Shown one piece after another: positions 33,130 to 58,741 of a stretch of 64,000 bases of DNA. Positions within the stretch are counted from its first letter, which is position 1. Each line of letters begins with the position of its first letter. Location: contig JBAMJR010000025.1 of assembly GCA_038501785.1 (NCBI GenBank), positions 5,275,501-5,339,500 of the forward strand. Reading direction: 5' to 3'. This stretch comes from Myoxocephalus aenaeus (taxonomy: Eukaryota > Chordata > Actinopteri > Perciformes > Cottidae). The notes below the pieces were generated by a model. The model saw nothing but the letters and a program-made list of their open reading frames with translations, was not told where the DNA came from and ran no database searches. Both the position numbers and the translations under genes were made by a program.

Positions 33130-33530
33130 AATTTATCAGCAGGTGCAAACTTATCTATTCACCCTCGTCCTGTATCCGGCCTTGAGGAGAAAGCAGCAGT
33201 GTTTCAAGGGTAGTTGTCTGGGAACCTGGGTTGTGTTTTTCACTGGGAGTATTTGAAAAGCATTGGAGTCAGATAAAAGAAGAAGTCAGATAGAAAGAGA
33301 ATAAGAATCCTTTACTCTCTGAGTTCGGGGCTCACTCATCCTGAGGCGTGCTGACCGTGTGAAGGGCAGACAGACAGGGGAGCGGAGTCCAAGGTCTTGT
33401 ATTAGGTATGCATTTCATGTATGTGTGTAATTGCTAAAATAAATAACCTTGATTGTAATATAACCTGTTCTGTCAATTCTTGAACACTCGAGGAATATCC
33501 CGGCGAGGAGAATTCCACTTCAACTTCTAC
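33130..33530 (+). mobile_element. LTR-like segment
   Basis: AAATAAATAACCTTGATTGT followed by a ~70-bp tail (GAACACTCGAGGAATATCC) looks like a polyadenylation/U5 region of a solo LTR. Weak evidence. Confidence 0.25.
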
Positions 33531-36239
33531 ATTAATGTTGTACATTATGTTTTATCAACTGCAGGACGGATAAAATAGGTCAACCATTTGTCTTAGAAGA
33601 AGTTCTATAAGGGACATTGTTAAGCTAGCTAAACATTAAAGCCACAAATAAAAGTATCTAAGCCTTTCCAGACCATTGACAAGCACGAGCTACATAACTG
33701 TGTTACATTACTAATGTTACACATGCTATTAATTAAGAAAAATACTCATAATTTAAACTCACCTTCATGTGCCGAAGCAAAGCAAAAAGACTCAGCTCTG
33801 GTCAGTCCGCTCTACTTGTTGCAGGTGGAAAGTAACGGTGAATTGCTCCGCCTCGATTCACTGGAGGTTGTCAGGTTAATTGTTGTTTTTTTTAAACCCT
33901 CACTCCCGCCTTTTCCAGTCTTTTCTCTCTTTTTTTACTGATAACTTGAAGAGCCAAGTTCAATTAACACTAACAAATCTTGATAGCGTGCTTTGATTAT
34001 TGGATGCCTGGAAGAACTCAGTTCAACAACTTCTCTCGTTCTCTAAATGTATTTACTAAATGATCACAAGCAAAGTAGTAAGCGCTGCAATTGCAAAAGC
34101 AGTGAGTGGTACAGCAACACGCAGGTTGGGCAAAGAACAACTGCCCCACCACGGAAGTGGGGCCTTTCATACACAGTTTATCGTCACAGGTTCGTCTCCC
34201 CTCGTCCTAACATCTGATTCGCTCTATCCTGTCCAGAGGAGGAGAATCCCGTGTTCTCATCTTTTCTCACAAGACTGGAACGTGCAACGACCAGTCTGCT
34301 TCCAGAATGTCAATATACTGATAAACAGTTGTGGGTGTTGAAGTGCGCAGGCGTGTGACTAACTTCCCTTGAGAACTGGACATTTCATAGACACAACAGC
34401 TGCATAGCTGTGTTATACTGACCTTGCTAACCTGAACTTTAATAGACATGAAGAGTAATACAATGAAGAATATAAGGATTTATATTATCAATCTCAAAAA
34501 GTCAACACAAGGCATTATTGTAAGTTTAACTAAGTTTTAACTTGAACAGTTAAGTTCAAATCTAAAACTTGTCAGAGCTCTTTGAGTTAAAGAGAAGAAG
34601 TAAGTGGACATAACTAAACAGGGCTGTGATGTTTTACAGTGTTGAAAAAAGAGCGAAAAGTGGAGAATCGCTAAACACCGCGGTTGTCTTTTTCTAACTC
34701 CTCATAAATTCTTCTTCCCATCTTTCCTTGACCCCGTGAAATTTTCCTTAGAGGTCAAGGAGAAGTGGTTAGGAATAGACGTTAGGAGGTAATTTTTTTG
34801 ACATTTCGACCGCAGCCAAAGACTCCAGTTAGTTAGTTAGTAATGTGCATACAGAAGTAGAGAGAGAAGGCCATGGCAGGAGGCAGGACCAGGGTTTTAT
34901 CTTTACAACTACTTTGTACAACAGGAAATTAGCCCCACTTGGAATCAACAATGTTTTATCTGCTTTCATTGTCAAAAGCTTTGGGCATGCCTACTGTTAT
35001 TTCACTTGACATAGTGAGGTCATGGCCGCCTATCGAGCAAAGCCAGTTAAAACACTGTTTTAAAACTATTTGGTCCAGCCAATACCTTTTAAATTATAAA
35101 TAATGATACCAATAAGCATTGGATTTTTTTCCCATGCTTTACTCCAGAATTATATAATTTTCTAAATTACCCAGTATATATACTGTGTAAAGAAAAGTGG
35201 AACTTTTTTTCTTTTGCCAGTCAATAAGATGTCACCTCTATCTACCAGCCATTGAATGAATCAGTGAGTCCATAAATCAAAATACAAAAAAGTAAGGAAC
35301 TTCTATACAATACTGCTAGCATTTTGAACAATAGTGTTAGGTCTAGTGGGGCACTAAAGTCTGTTTTTTATTGGCTTCAGCTTTACAATGGTTGACTTAT
35401 TCACAGCTGTGTGGCAAATAACATTCAACTAGTCAGATCAGAGCACAGACACTCATCACTGTTAAGGCCTTTACACAAGAGATGAAAACGAGGCAAAATA
35501 CTCACCTTTTGTTATATTTCAAAGGCTTTTATTGTGAGAGGTAAGAACAGAAGAAAAAGAGGCACCAGAGAAACAGATAAAAACAAAATGTTGACTGACA
35601 TGGCGCTCCAACTTGGAGTAATGCTTTTAATCAAGTCATTAATAGAACATAGTTTGGGAGATGCGATCAATAGGGTTGTCTATTCTTCAGTGAGAACTGG
35701 AGGTAAGTTTTTTATAGAAGTCAACAGTAGTTTCCTTGCTAATGTTAGCTTCAAGGGCTAGAACGTTTACTGTTGCTTGGAAACACAGTCAGCTGTCCCA
35801 GATTTTCTTTCTCATTAGCTATCATAGTCCAGCTCATGAAGTAGTGAAATTATTGATTTGAACTAGAGGTTTAATACTGGACTGTATTACATTACCAGAT
35901 AGTCTGAGTCAAACATCGGTACCCGATCAAAGTCTCGGACCACATTTCTAAAGGTAAATCTGGGTTAAACCAGCCAGACTCCTGAAGTCTAGACCCGGCT
36001 TAGCTCACATCAAATGAGCAGTGGAACCCAATGTGGTGGTGGCACATAACGCGTAAAATGATGTGTCGCAACCTGGGAAACAATTGAACGTTAGATTTTG
36101 ACAACACCACTTAGTCAGCGATAAGTACCAACATCACTTTACAATAACTCAACACTTTGAGACACGAACACTGCATTTGAACACAGCTCTCCTGGATGAA
36201 AGTCCTGTGTTTGTTTAACCAGCCTACCATAATTAAGAG

Positions 36240-36470
36240 AATAATCCCACAGTGGGGAAATGTATTCTCTGCATTTGACCCATCCTTAATATTTCAAGGA
36301 GCAGTGGGCTGCCCCTAGTGAAGTGCTCAGGGAGCAATTTGGGGTTAAGTGTCTTGCTAAGGGACACTTTGACATGCAAACTATGGGGAGACTGGGGATT
36401 GAACCAGCAACCTTGTGGTTGCATGACGACCACTCATCCCCATGAGCTACAGCCGCCCAACAGTTGGAGG
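36240..36470. repeat. Interspersed fish repeat
   Basis: TGACCCATCCTTAATATTTC, AAGGAGCAGTGGGCTGCC, GGAGCAATTTGGGGTTAAGT and GATTGAACCAGCAACCTTG are words of a very common dispersed family in teleost genomes. Confidence 0.5.
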
Positions 36471-38043
36471 TAGCAGGGTGCCACAACCCGACGGTTCCAG
36501 ACAGATGTCTCTGCCTCCAATGTTCTCAACTCTAATTTCATATGGAGCTGAAGCTCTTGCTCTCAATTCTCCTTCTCCAACTAAAGTCGAGAGACGTACA
36601 ATGTTCACATCAAATGTAGAGCCAGGAGATGCCTCTACAGAAGATGGACAAAGCTTTGGCTTAGTTCAGATAGAAAAAACAACCTCGCTCTGCAAAAAGA
36701 TACACTGCTTGATATTCACGTTCTATGTGAGTATTCACGACAAAAACAATTGAAACTCATGCTAACACAGTATGCTGCCGCAACTCTCTCCACCTCTTTA
36801 TGTGCTATTCTGTGTGTTGATTTAGATCAAATGTATGGTCATAATTCATTGAGCGCTCTCTCAAACAGCAGAGCCTTTCGGCCAAATCTAACTGAATAAC
36901 CATTTGATATAAATTCCTTAATTTGCAAAAGCTTAAAGTGGTGTAATCCCGATGGATTCACAGCTATTCCTCATTTTGAAGTGTTTGAGCACAATGATAA
37001 AATCCTGATGGACATGTTTTCCAAATCAAAGCAAATTTATTTAAAAAGCACTTTTCACAAAACGTGTAAGGTTCGGCTTCATCATCGTCATAAAATACAG
37101 AATTACACAATGGAATGAATGGAAAAAAGCATCTTAATTATAATCAACCACTATACAGAGTGAACCTATATCAAAACCTATATGTCGTCTATTTGTGATT
37201 TGCCAAATAGTATAACTTCATTATTCCTCCTAATTCCTATTCTAGCCATTACACATATTGAAAACAGGCAACATCAGCATTATGTACTTTATGAAGTCTA
37301 TCAATTTAAGTGTTCTTCTGTGATATCAAAAACGGTTCCTTCTTTTCTAGGCGTCACTGTTTTCTTAAGAAGATTATATCTTGGAACAAAGAGGGCAAGA
37401 AACGAGAGAAGAGGTTTACATTCAACAGCTTCAAGGTTACAAATACCCAGAAATCAGTAATGCTTTTTTTTCACGGGTCTGTATCATTCTTATAGGATTT
37501 TGACTCTGCTTTATAATCTAAAATAATCTGTAAAGGACCAGAAACCCTGATACATGCATCAATGAAAGTCCACCTGACATGTTGTCTATTTAACTTTTCA
37601 TGTTTCATTATGATTGACAACGAAAATTGCTGAAGATAACAGAATGAAAAATTTGTGGTTATGCTGGACATTTAAGGAGGTATGTCCAACCTCAGACATC
37701 AACGCCTGTTGATCAGACATGGAGAGCTGGAAAAGCAAGAGACAATGTGAGCTCAGGGCTCCACAAGATCCAGAATGGAAGTCCTTTGTAAGGAGTGGTG
37801 GGCATGTCGAATTCTCTTTTCTGGTCCATTTGAAAATGGGATAAAGTGATGGAAAACTCTGCAGGCACTTTAAGGCTTCAAGTTCTTGGTCCCTACGAAT
37901 GCTCGAACTATTTCATGGCTGATTTTTTTTCAGCCTGTTTTATGTCTCATCCATTACTTTTAGATGCAATAATGTTCTTATTCTTTCTAGCAGATCATTT
38001 CTAGATACAATCAGATGCCATAAACACTGGACTTTTCAATGCT

Positions 38044-50675
<12,632 letters not shown>

Positions 50676-50790
50676 GCTGCTCCGTCTGCTTCGCCCTGGA
50701 AATGATCGGACAGCTGAGAGGGGTCACCTCCTGGTCCCCGCGGTGGGCGGGGCTTCGGGCGCTGCTGCCCCTCAGACAGCCCCAGACCAC
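50676..50790 (-). promoter_or_regulatory. enpp6: Likely enpp6 promoter-proximal / 5' UTR region
   Basis: About 115 bp of GC-rich sequence between the enpp6 ATG and the target-site duplication of a hAT-type MITE. No TATA box is evident on the minus strand; the start site cannot be placed. Confidence 0.3.
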
Positions 50791-50798
50791 CTCTAGTG

Positions 50799-50859
50799 CA
50801 GTGGTTCTCAACTGGGGGCACGTGTACCCCTGGGGGTTCGTGAAGGCAATCTATATATA

Positions 50860-50923
<64 letters not shown>

Positions 50924-51148
50924 ATATATATATATAAACAATTTGCATTAATTAAAAAATCCTTTGAAAATAGTTATTTCATAAATATTCAATAAAATAT
51001 AAGTGTAAGTTCATGAACTGAATTTTATATATTCTATATTAAATCAGACACTGATTGCACAGCGCTGTTTATTACATATTTTTTCAACCAAAAATGCTTT
51101 GTGCTGGTTAGGTTTTTCCCATAGGGAAAAAAAGGTTGAGAACCACTG
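50799..51148. mobile_element. hAT-type MITE next to the enpp6 5' end
   Basis: Inverted ends CAGTGGTTCTCAAC / GTTGAGAACCACTG are the classic hAT (Charlie-like) termini. Flanks CTCTAGTG and ATCTAGTA agree at 6 of 8 bases with a central TA, as an aged 8-bp duplication would. Contains (TA)n at 50852-50936. No coding capacity. Confidence 0.8.
50852..50936. repeat. (TA)n microsatellite
   Basis: AT array inside the MITE. Confidence 0.9.
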
Positions 51149-51225
51149 ATCTAGTAACTAGAGTCTAGTCTACACTGTCCAATGGGCTACGTGCACTGAG
51201 TGAAAGTACCATAGTATGTAGTTTA

Positions 51226-52436
51226 CTGTGGCGGGCCGTGCGTTTTCGGCCTAGGCCTGCAGTGCCGTGTGTCCACATCAGGTGCGGACTGGGGAGAAGA
51301 GTTACTGTCAGACCGACCCGCACGTGTCGACCCACTACACAACGCTTTCATACAGACTGTCATGTGTGGACAGCAGACGCTCACTCTGCTATACGGACGA
51401 TTATTTTGCACTATTACGGGCATGGAGGGAGGTCACACGGGGTGTGTGGACCGACCTGCGGAGCTATTTTAACCACTTTAACCACGAGAAAAAAAAATTG
51501 CTTTATTAATGGTTCTTCTCACAAGGGTTACGGTATTGGAGCAATTTAAATGTAGTTAAACAACCACGTGGTTGCGGAAATAATGAAGGTGCCATTTTTT
51601 AAAACTTTTTTGTTGTTGTCAGAAAATGAGGGGCTGGGGGATTGGGGCGAAAACAGCGGACACTCCGTGGAGCAAGCCTCCAACTTCGCCGTTGCTTCGT
51701 CATTAAGTCCAAATCAACAACCAGTCACATTTAGTTATAACAAAACAATCCAACAAAACAGCGGCACTGAAACACTGCACACACAAGACATCACCGGCAC
51801 AGCTGCGCACCCTGCGCACCGGGGAGAGGCGCGGCCCCAGTCCCAGCTCGACCACCAGCAGCAACAGCGCTGTGGCTTGTTTATGACTATATCAGATCCT
51901 TCAGGCAGCAGCTGAAGGCTGAAGGCTGAAGGCAGAGCAACAGAGGAAGGCAGGAGCTATGCAATGAGAAAATAAGCTAATAGGGGAAACTAATTATAAT
52001 ACATAGAATAGAATACTTTTATTGTCATTGTCACGAAAACAACGAAAAACTGTTTAGCAGCTCTTACAGTAAAGACAAACATTAAAAACAACCATAGAAA
52101 CATTCACATCACAAGTAGACAGATAAATAAGTGGATCATCATAAAGTGCATGTGCCATTGAATATTGTTCAGCAGTTAGTGCTAGTGCTAGTGTCCTCAG
52201 CTTTTTTTTGGGGGGGGGGGGTTCTATACATTTGACAGCCTGTGGGTAAAAGCTGTTTTGTAGTCTGTGCGTGTTTTAATTGTCCTGTATCTCCTTCCAG
52301 ATGGAAGGGGAGCAAACAGTGCATGTCCAGGGTGGGTGGGGTCTTTGGAGATACATGTAGTGTATTTGTGAAAAACGATTAAATTACTGTTTAGGCCAGC
52401 AGAGAAGGCTTAGCAGGCCCTGACAGCCCACCACTG
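51226..52436. mobile_element. hAT-like non-autonomous element with exact 8-bp duplication
   Basis: Left end CTGTGGCGGGCCGTG and the inverse of the right end CAGTGGTGGGCTGTC form imperfect inverted repeats. The flanks carry a perfect 8-bp duplication GTAGTTTA at 51218-51225 and 52437-52444. No transposase frame; a LINE end is nested inside. Confidence 0.75.
52010..52395 (-). mobile_element. 5'-truncated LINE nested in the hAT-like element
   Basis: On the minus strand a short frame reads D-P-T-H-P-G-H-A-L-F-A-P-L-P-S-G-R-R-Y-R, the ORF2 end seen also at 30541-30816, then an AT-rich 3' UTR and a TATTC-type tail near 52010. Contains a G homopolymer near 52210-52220. Confidence 0.7.
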
Positions 52437-52499
52437 GTAGTTTATGCACTCAAGTATCTCAAATGTGTTCTTAACAGCCCCCCGAGTAACCGAGGGCCT

Positions 52500-53093
52500 G
52501 AGTGAACATTGTTAACTCCTAACTCTTAAACCCAAGGCCAGAGGAAACATTGCTAACTCTTAACTTGCTACACCCACGGCCAGAGGAAACATTGCTGTCA
52601 TATTCATTGAATGTGCTGTAACTCTGTTACGTTGTTCATTCTGGTCACATGACATCTATTGCTTCTGTCCATCCGGGGAGAGGGATCCTCCTCTGTTGCT
52701 CTCCTGAAGGCTTCTTCCCTTTTTTTCCCTTTGAAAGGGTTTTTACTATCTTTATTTGGGGGAGTTTTTCCTGATCCGATGTGAGTTCCCGGGACGGGGA
52801 TGTCGTATGTGTACAGATTGTAAAGCCCTCCGAGGAAAATTAGTTTTTGTGATTATGGGCTATACAAAATAAACTGAATTGAATTGAATTGAATTGCTAA
52901 CTCCTAACCTGATAAACCCAAGGCCAGAGGAAACATTGCTAACTAACCTGTAAACCAATGGCCAGAGGAAACATTGCTAACTACCCTGTAAACCAATGGC
53001 CAGAGGAAACATTGCTAACTAACCTGTAAACCAATGGCCAGAGGAAACATTGCTAACTACTAACCTGTAAACCAATGGCCAGAGGAAACATAA
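52500..53093. repeat. Minisatellite (about 38-45 bp unit), interrupted
   Basis: Units built on GGCCAGAGGAAACATTGCTA plus CTAACCTGTAAACCAAT recur about two times at 52500-52596 and about five times at 52893-53093. The gap is filled by a SINE-like insertion. Confidence 0.85.
52597..52892 (+). mobile_element. SINE-like repeat with TTGAA tail
   Basis: Contains CATCCGGGGAGAGGGATCC, TTTTTCCTGATCCGATGTGA, GTACAGATTGTAAAGCCCTC and ends in four TTGAA units. Flanked by ATTGCT at 52591-52596 and 52893-52898, a probable target-site duplication. At least three partial copies occur elsewhere in the window. Confidence 0.7.
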
Positions 53094-55680
53094 CCCATAA
53101 TCCAGACCCTATTGTCGTCGCAGACTCTAAAACTAAGCATGTGAGAAAAGACTGAAAATCTAACTGTGACTGGCAGACAGCGTATCCTCTCAACACATCC
53201 AAGTGATATGATGATTGTTATCCACAGTGGGTCTTTTGATATTCTGCAAAGGAAAACTGGCTGAGATCCTGAAAAAAATACTTTTGCCATAACCCTTCAG
53301 ACTCTGAGGTCATTTTCTCGATTTTACATAATTTCTTAAATTCACCTTTAAAGGCACTTGCATATAAGATACATACCCGTGTTTTACATCACAAATTGCA
53401 GAACAATCTCAGCTCTATATATAATGAGGCAGCATTGTCATAAGGCAAAAGTGTAAAGACAAAATATGACTGAAAAGCTGAAAGATGAAAGCTGAAAAAT
53501 GGAATCTCGATTTTTGGAAATTCTTCATACCTCTTGTGAAAACATAACTTTACTCAGGTGGTATATCGGTTTTGGTGATGGAAATTGGTTTACCAAAGGT
53601 CTTAGGTTCACACAAGCAGTGAAATATATGAATAAAATGGTAGATGCATGTAAATAAATGTCTAAGACCAAATTTTGTTATTATCGTTTTTTTTCCCCAA
53701 AATTTCACCAAAATTTCACCAAAATTATAAAAATGGGAGAAATTACTTACACTGCAGATCACGCTTCATGGGGTGTGTGCAAATGAAAAATGACCATCAC
53801 AATTGTATTTATTTTTTTAAATAAAAATATGTAATATACCAAAAATATGTATATGTATAGGCCACGGTTCAGCTCTTTGAGCAGACTCCCACGGGTCTTT
53901 GGGACGCTAACCCAAACAGGAATGTTGGCTCACGCAGGGAGACGGCCCGTTTCTACCCCCACCTGACCCTCTGCGCACCCGAGGCATTCAGAAAATGTCT
54001 CTGTCCCAATCAACAAAGCCTCAATTGGTATCGGTAGGTATGATGGATTCATCCTGAATGGGACGCTGAATATTCATAGCAACAAAAAGAGGGACTCCAG
54101 AGCGATGGAGCTTGTGAGTGTATAGGACTTTGAGCTCAGCCAACATGTAAATGAGTCCACTGATCAGCATGGTAACATTCTTGAGCTCGTAATAACAACA
54201 GGGTTACACATTGACGATGCCTCAGTATTTGTGTTACTATTTCTGACCGTCACTGTGTGCTGGATGATGGTAGTTTAATCTCAAAAGAGACTAAAATGAA
54301 TCCTTTGCTTCAGTGTTGGCATTTCTTTTTGACCAAAGTCCTCTAATAATATGAGCTCATTTGAGCCGTACAGCTATGACTGCCATTTCAACAACACTTT
54401 GTCATCTGCTTTAAATACATTGATCCACTGAGGATTAAAAAGAAGTCTCTAAATAACAGTGTTCAATCCGATGGACCAGTTACCGGGTTCATGTGGCGTA
54501 GTTACAAAAAGTAGCTTTGGAAGGTGGTCTATTAATAGAAGATATGGATGTCATACTGTTTTGAGGATACATGGAGTCTTCAGCTTTCAGAATTTAACAA
54601 TCAAGTTATACAAATCTAACCTTTGTAAATATAATAGCAAGTTGTCATTTGGGATCATTTCATCATATCATCAGTCTATATACATTAGCATGCCTGATAT
54701 AGCTGGAAGCTAGAAACTCCCAGCTTTCTAATGCACCTAAATGACCAGGTCTAAGTGAGCTCTGGCTCGTAGTTCTGTAATTCAGCCACCAGATGGCAGC
54801 AGACAGCAAGGAGCCTGACACCATTCTTTTCCCAGGATTCAGATGAATGTTGTAATACTGCTTCAGCCCTGTGGGCCCTGCCCTCTTTATCTATCTGGTT
54901 TATATCATGGAGCTCTTTGGTCACTTGTGAATATTGATCAATATAATGTTTGTCCCTATTCAATGCTTTATACTTATCACTATTTCAAAGTTTTTGGAAC
55001 ATGTCTTTATTTGTATCATTTATATGTACGTATATTAGGCGAGGATACAAATCTTATTTTCTCCTTTATTGCATCTCCATTTACTCTGGAATGTTAATAT
55101 AAATAGGTGAACTTACAATGGATTCATATTCCAGCTTCTGACCTTTCAACTGAGATCAGAAATATGCACAGAAGCTTTATGGTTGAGGATGTCCTGATTC
55201 ATTTTGGATATGTAATTCTTGGCATGTTTACGAGAGATAGAGCTCAACAGGTTAAAGAGACTGTGTCGATTAGCTGAAAGGAAATGGAGAAAAACTAAAG
55301 GCTCATAGTTCCCTGTAGCATAAAGAAGACATGACTGCCTGTAACAAAACTATACGTCTAGAAAGAAAGGATTACTTTTCCAGGATTATTACAGAGAATG
55401 CTAAACACTCAAAAACTCAAACCTGTCTGCCGTTTTCATCAACTTGTGAAGAACAGTTACAAAATGAATTCAGCTGGGCCCATATAAAACCTTACATTCA
55501 TGAGTGATACTTGAAAAGAAAGTCTCAGTGAAAATTAATTCCTTTGTAAAAGATGATAATATCATGGAGAATTGTCAGGCTTCACAACATCCCGCAGCAA
55601 CCACTCCAACTAAAATAATCAGCCACCTCAGAACAAATCCAATGAAAAAAGGTTCCATTGGGCCTACGATTGGGCCCAAA

Positions 55681-56010
55681 CCCAGCCAGCATGTCCATGT
55701 GGGGCCCATAAGGTTTAAATTTGGGCTGCCGATAAGGGTCCCAAGTGGGTTTGTCCGCAGTTTCCACGGTGGCCTCACCTGTGTTTGCCCATACTGGGTT
55801 TATTCACCGGTTTATTCACCGACTTTAAGAGGGATCTGACTGGGCTTTAAGTGGGACCCAAATTGGCTACAAATTGGCCTCACCTGTGTTTGCCCAGTAT
55901 GGGCAAACACAGGTGAGGCCACCGTGGAAACTGCGGACAAACCCACTTGGGACCCTTATCGGCAGCCCAAATTTAAACCTTATGGGCCCCACATGGACAT
56001 GCTGGCTGGG
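55681..56010. repeat. Perfect 118-bp inverted repeat with nested hairpin
   Basis: Arms 55681-55798 and 55893-56010 are identical reverse complements over all 118 bases, separated by 94 bp. The right arm also forms a 21-bp perfect hairpin (55876-55896 with 55900-55920). Matching reading frames on the two arms are a by-product of the symmetry. Confidence 0.95.
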
Positions 56011-56519
56011 ATAGGATCCTAGGATTGGGTCTAGGATTGGGCCTAATGGGATCCTAGGATTGGACCTACATCTTGGTACGAAACACACGTACATCAGAGC
56101 TTCAGAGATAAATGTCATCTATGCCACCTTTTGAGTGTTTAGTCTTTCTAATGAAATATTTTCACAGATGTATACTTCAATGTATACTTCACTTTGTTTA
56201 CTTGCAAAATTATCTGTTAAATGATAAATATATTCATAAGGATCCTTTTTTGCGCTTGCTTTGCACTGCTACAATGCTTTTATTATTATAAATTATTTTG
56301 CATTCTATGTACTGATATATACGTGTATGCTGCAAATATGGGTACTGACTTTACTATTAAAAAGAAAATTAAAAATTGTTATCAGTGGTTGGTTGGTAGC
56401 TTTCCTGGCTGTACACAGATAAGAGCTGCAGCAAAGTCACACCCTATAGGGAAGACGTTCTGATCGGCTGAAAAATGCTTATTTCAGTCAAATTCAGTTT
56501 CAGACAGAATTGGGAGGGT

Positions 56520-56650
56520 CTGTGTTTGCTTCTGGCCTCAGAAGCCTAAGAAGTTTGTTTTTGTATATGTTCATTCCACGTCTATCTTCCTTTATTGTAA
56601 AGCACTTTGTGCCACATTTGTGCGAAAGGTGCTATACAAATAAGTTATTA
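56520..56650 (+). mobile_element. LINE 3'-end fragment
   Basis: TTTATTGTAAAGCACTTTGTG then GCGAAAGGTGCTATACAAAT is a typical fish LINE 3' terminus. Confidence 0.45.
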
Positions 56651-58708
56651 AGTTATAGGTTTATTACTAATGTGCTCATTATCACACTCCTATTGTGACC
56701 CCCAGCTACATATTAAGCAAACAGCATTTGTAGGTCCCTGTGCTGCCCCAGCAGTGCAGTATCGAGCTCTCATAAAACAGATGATCACATAAAAACACAC
56801 AACAGTGGTGTAACCAAACATTGTTATTTTATTATCTTAAAAAGTAACACAATCCCCAATAGGGTATCACATACACTACAACAACGGTAACACCAGTACT
56901 ACACATCAAAGGGACTTTCAGATATTATAGACATTTAAAAAAATCCCTCTTTTTATTGTTTAAATTATTTGACTAGGCATGACAGATAAACATCATTTAC
57001 AGGTATGACATACCGTCACCATTAGAAACAATGTTATTGTTGAACCTCCATTTTTATAAACCACCGCCGATGTTAAGGGAAGACATTTCATGGACTGTCA
57101 GTGTAGAAAAGGGATGGAAGGTTACAGAACTGTGGCTGGAGGAGACGAGGGGTTGATGGAGGGCCACTGGGTCAGACAGTAGCAGGGAGGAATTGGAGGG
57201 TGGGGGTGCAATTTCTAGACACAAAGGATGGAACCCATGACCTCCACAATGCTGGGGACCCCATTCTTGTTACTGGTGGAACAGGGACAAGAACTGTGGC
57301 TGTGGAACAGGAGCTAAACCCCTACAGTTGTGGGGACAATAAGGAATACACTTTACTGTTGGGACAAGAACTCAACTCCAGTATAGTGGTAAACCCAAGA
57401 TTAGTGGTACAGCAGGGACTGAACCCACTGCATGTGTAGGAACAGGAAACCCTCGAAATGGTAAAGGTGGAACAGAGGCTAGAAGCTCACTAACAGAATC
57501 TGGATTCATCCCTCCTGGCTATGTGCATTTGTGCATTTCTGTAGTCATAGCATTAGGCCAAACAATGAGGGAACAGCTGGCACTACAAACCCTTCTGTCG
57601 AGCTAGAATCCTACTGCAATTATGCAGTAAAGTTTAAAGGACTACTGTTGTGGGCTTTGTAATTGATTGGGAAAAATCCCTGCTACAGATGTAGTATACT
57701 CCAGAATATGTTCAGAAGAGAAACTCAAAGCCCTCAGTAGTATTACAACACTGCTGACATTGTAGACTACGGGATACAATCAGAGAATACTAAAGACTAT
57801 AAAATCGCTGGAATAGATTGTGGAATAGAGATTAGAATCACAACATATGAATAGATTAGTGACCATATCCATAGAACAGAAGCATCAGTCCATTATAAAG
57901 CCGTTCCCGGGTACAAAGGGTAACTGAACCTTTTACTTAGTAGTGCTGAGACGTGAGGTTGTACCCTCGTGTAGTGGCAAGATGCAGAGTAAGGCCGAAG
58001 GTTACAGGGATGAAGGGAGATTCATGGAAGAGGTGTTTATTACATTTGTTCTGAGCAAGAGGGGGCACATATTTCAAGTTCCAGTCTACCGTTTCAGGGG
58101 TTCTGTTCCCACAAACACAACGCGTTTGCAGGTGGGAAGCCAGTGAGGGTTCTCGTCTTTGTCGCTACACAAATTACTCTTACTGGTCGGTCACGGTGTG
58201 ACAAGGACAGCTGGGCAGAGGGATCCGAGCACCTCACGTTGAGCCAACACCATGAGATCTATGAAAATAAATCACTTTTTCTTTAAACCCATTAGGTCCT
58301 GCTATACAGCGGGTTAATTACCTCGAGGTGAGAGACTGACAAGTATCCTGATATATACCATTCTTTAACAAAAAGCAGACAGACTTGTTGCTTGTCAATA
58401 AACTCTACAGATGTCGTTTCCTCATTTTGACTTTACACATACCTATGAGGGTAATCTGCAGCTCATGTGTGAGGGCGGCCTGCAACAACATGTATGCCCA
58501 TGAGGACATGGAACGAGCATCTCCTCACTGAATGGGACGGTTCCCTGTGTGCCGGGTCACCGCGGGCTAGCTTACATAGCTGGAAGTCAGGATATAGTGT
58601 TACACGCCTTGTTGGTGAGAAGGCCACAACACTACATGGGTTTAAGTCATTCCTGGGATCAGGAAAGAGGTTCACTCTGCAGAGGAAGTCATGTACTAGT
58701 GGCCGGGA

Positions 58709-58741
58709 CGAGGAGGAGGAGGAGGAGGAGGAAGAGGAGGG
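58709..58741. repeat. (GAG)n array
   Basis: GAG repeats giving spurious poly-Glu and poly-Ser frames. Confidence 0.8.

Larger units (their letters stand above)
29190..34641. mobile_element. Candidate large composite element with short matching ends
   Basis: The left end CACTGTAAGACAT and the inverse of the right end CACTGTAAAACAT match over 12 of 13 bases. The ~400 bp inside each end is rich in AACTTG / CAAGTT words. The interior holds a LINE end and LTR-like segments, so this would be a nested structure. No clear target-site duplication. Confidence 0.3.
26221..38042. other. Intergenic, between ccdc142 and enpp6
   Basis: No protein-coding exon recognised. It holds interspersed repeats (26250-26470, 29763-29870, 36240-36470), a LINE end (30541-31018), LTR-like segments, and a CpG-richer stretch (28000-28560) that could include the ccdc142 promoter. 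Confidence 0.5.

Noticed and set aside
52883..53093. Regular direct repeats resembling a CRISPR-like array
   Set aside because: The units are contiguous minisatellite repeats without unique spacers, in a vertebrate genome.
55504..56118. Two similar open frames on opposite strands reading the same peptide
   Set aside because: They arise from the perfect inverted repeat, which makes both strands read the same; no gene.
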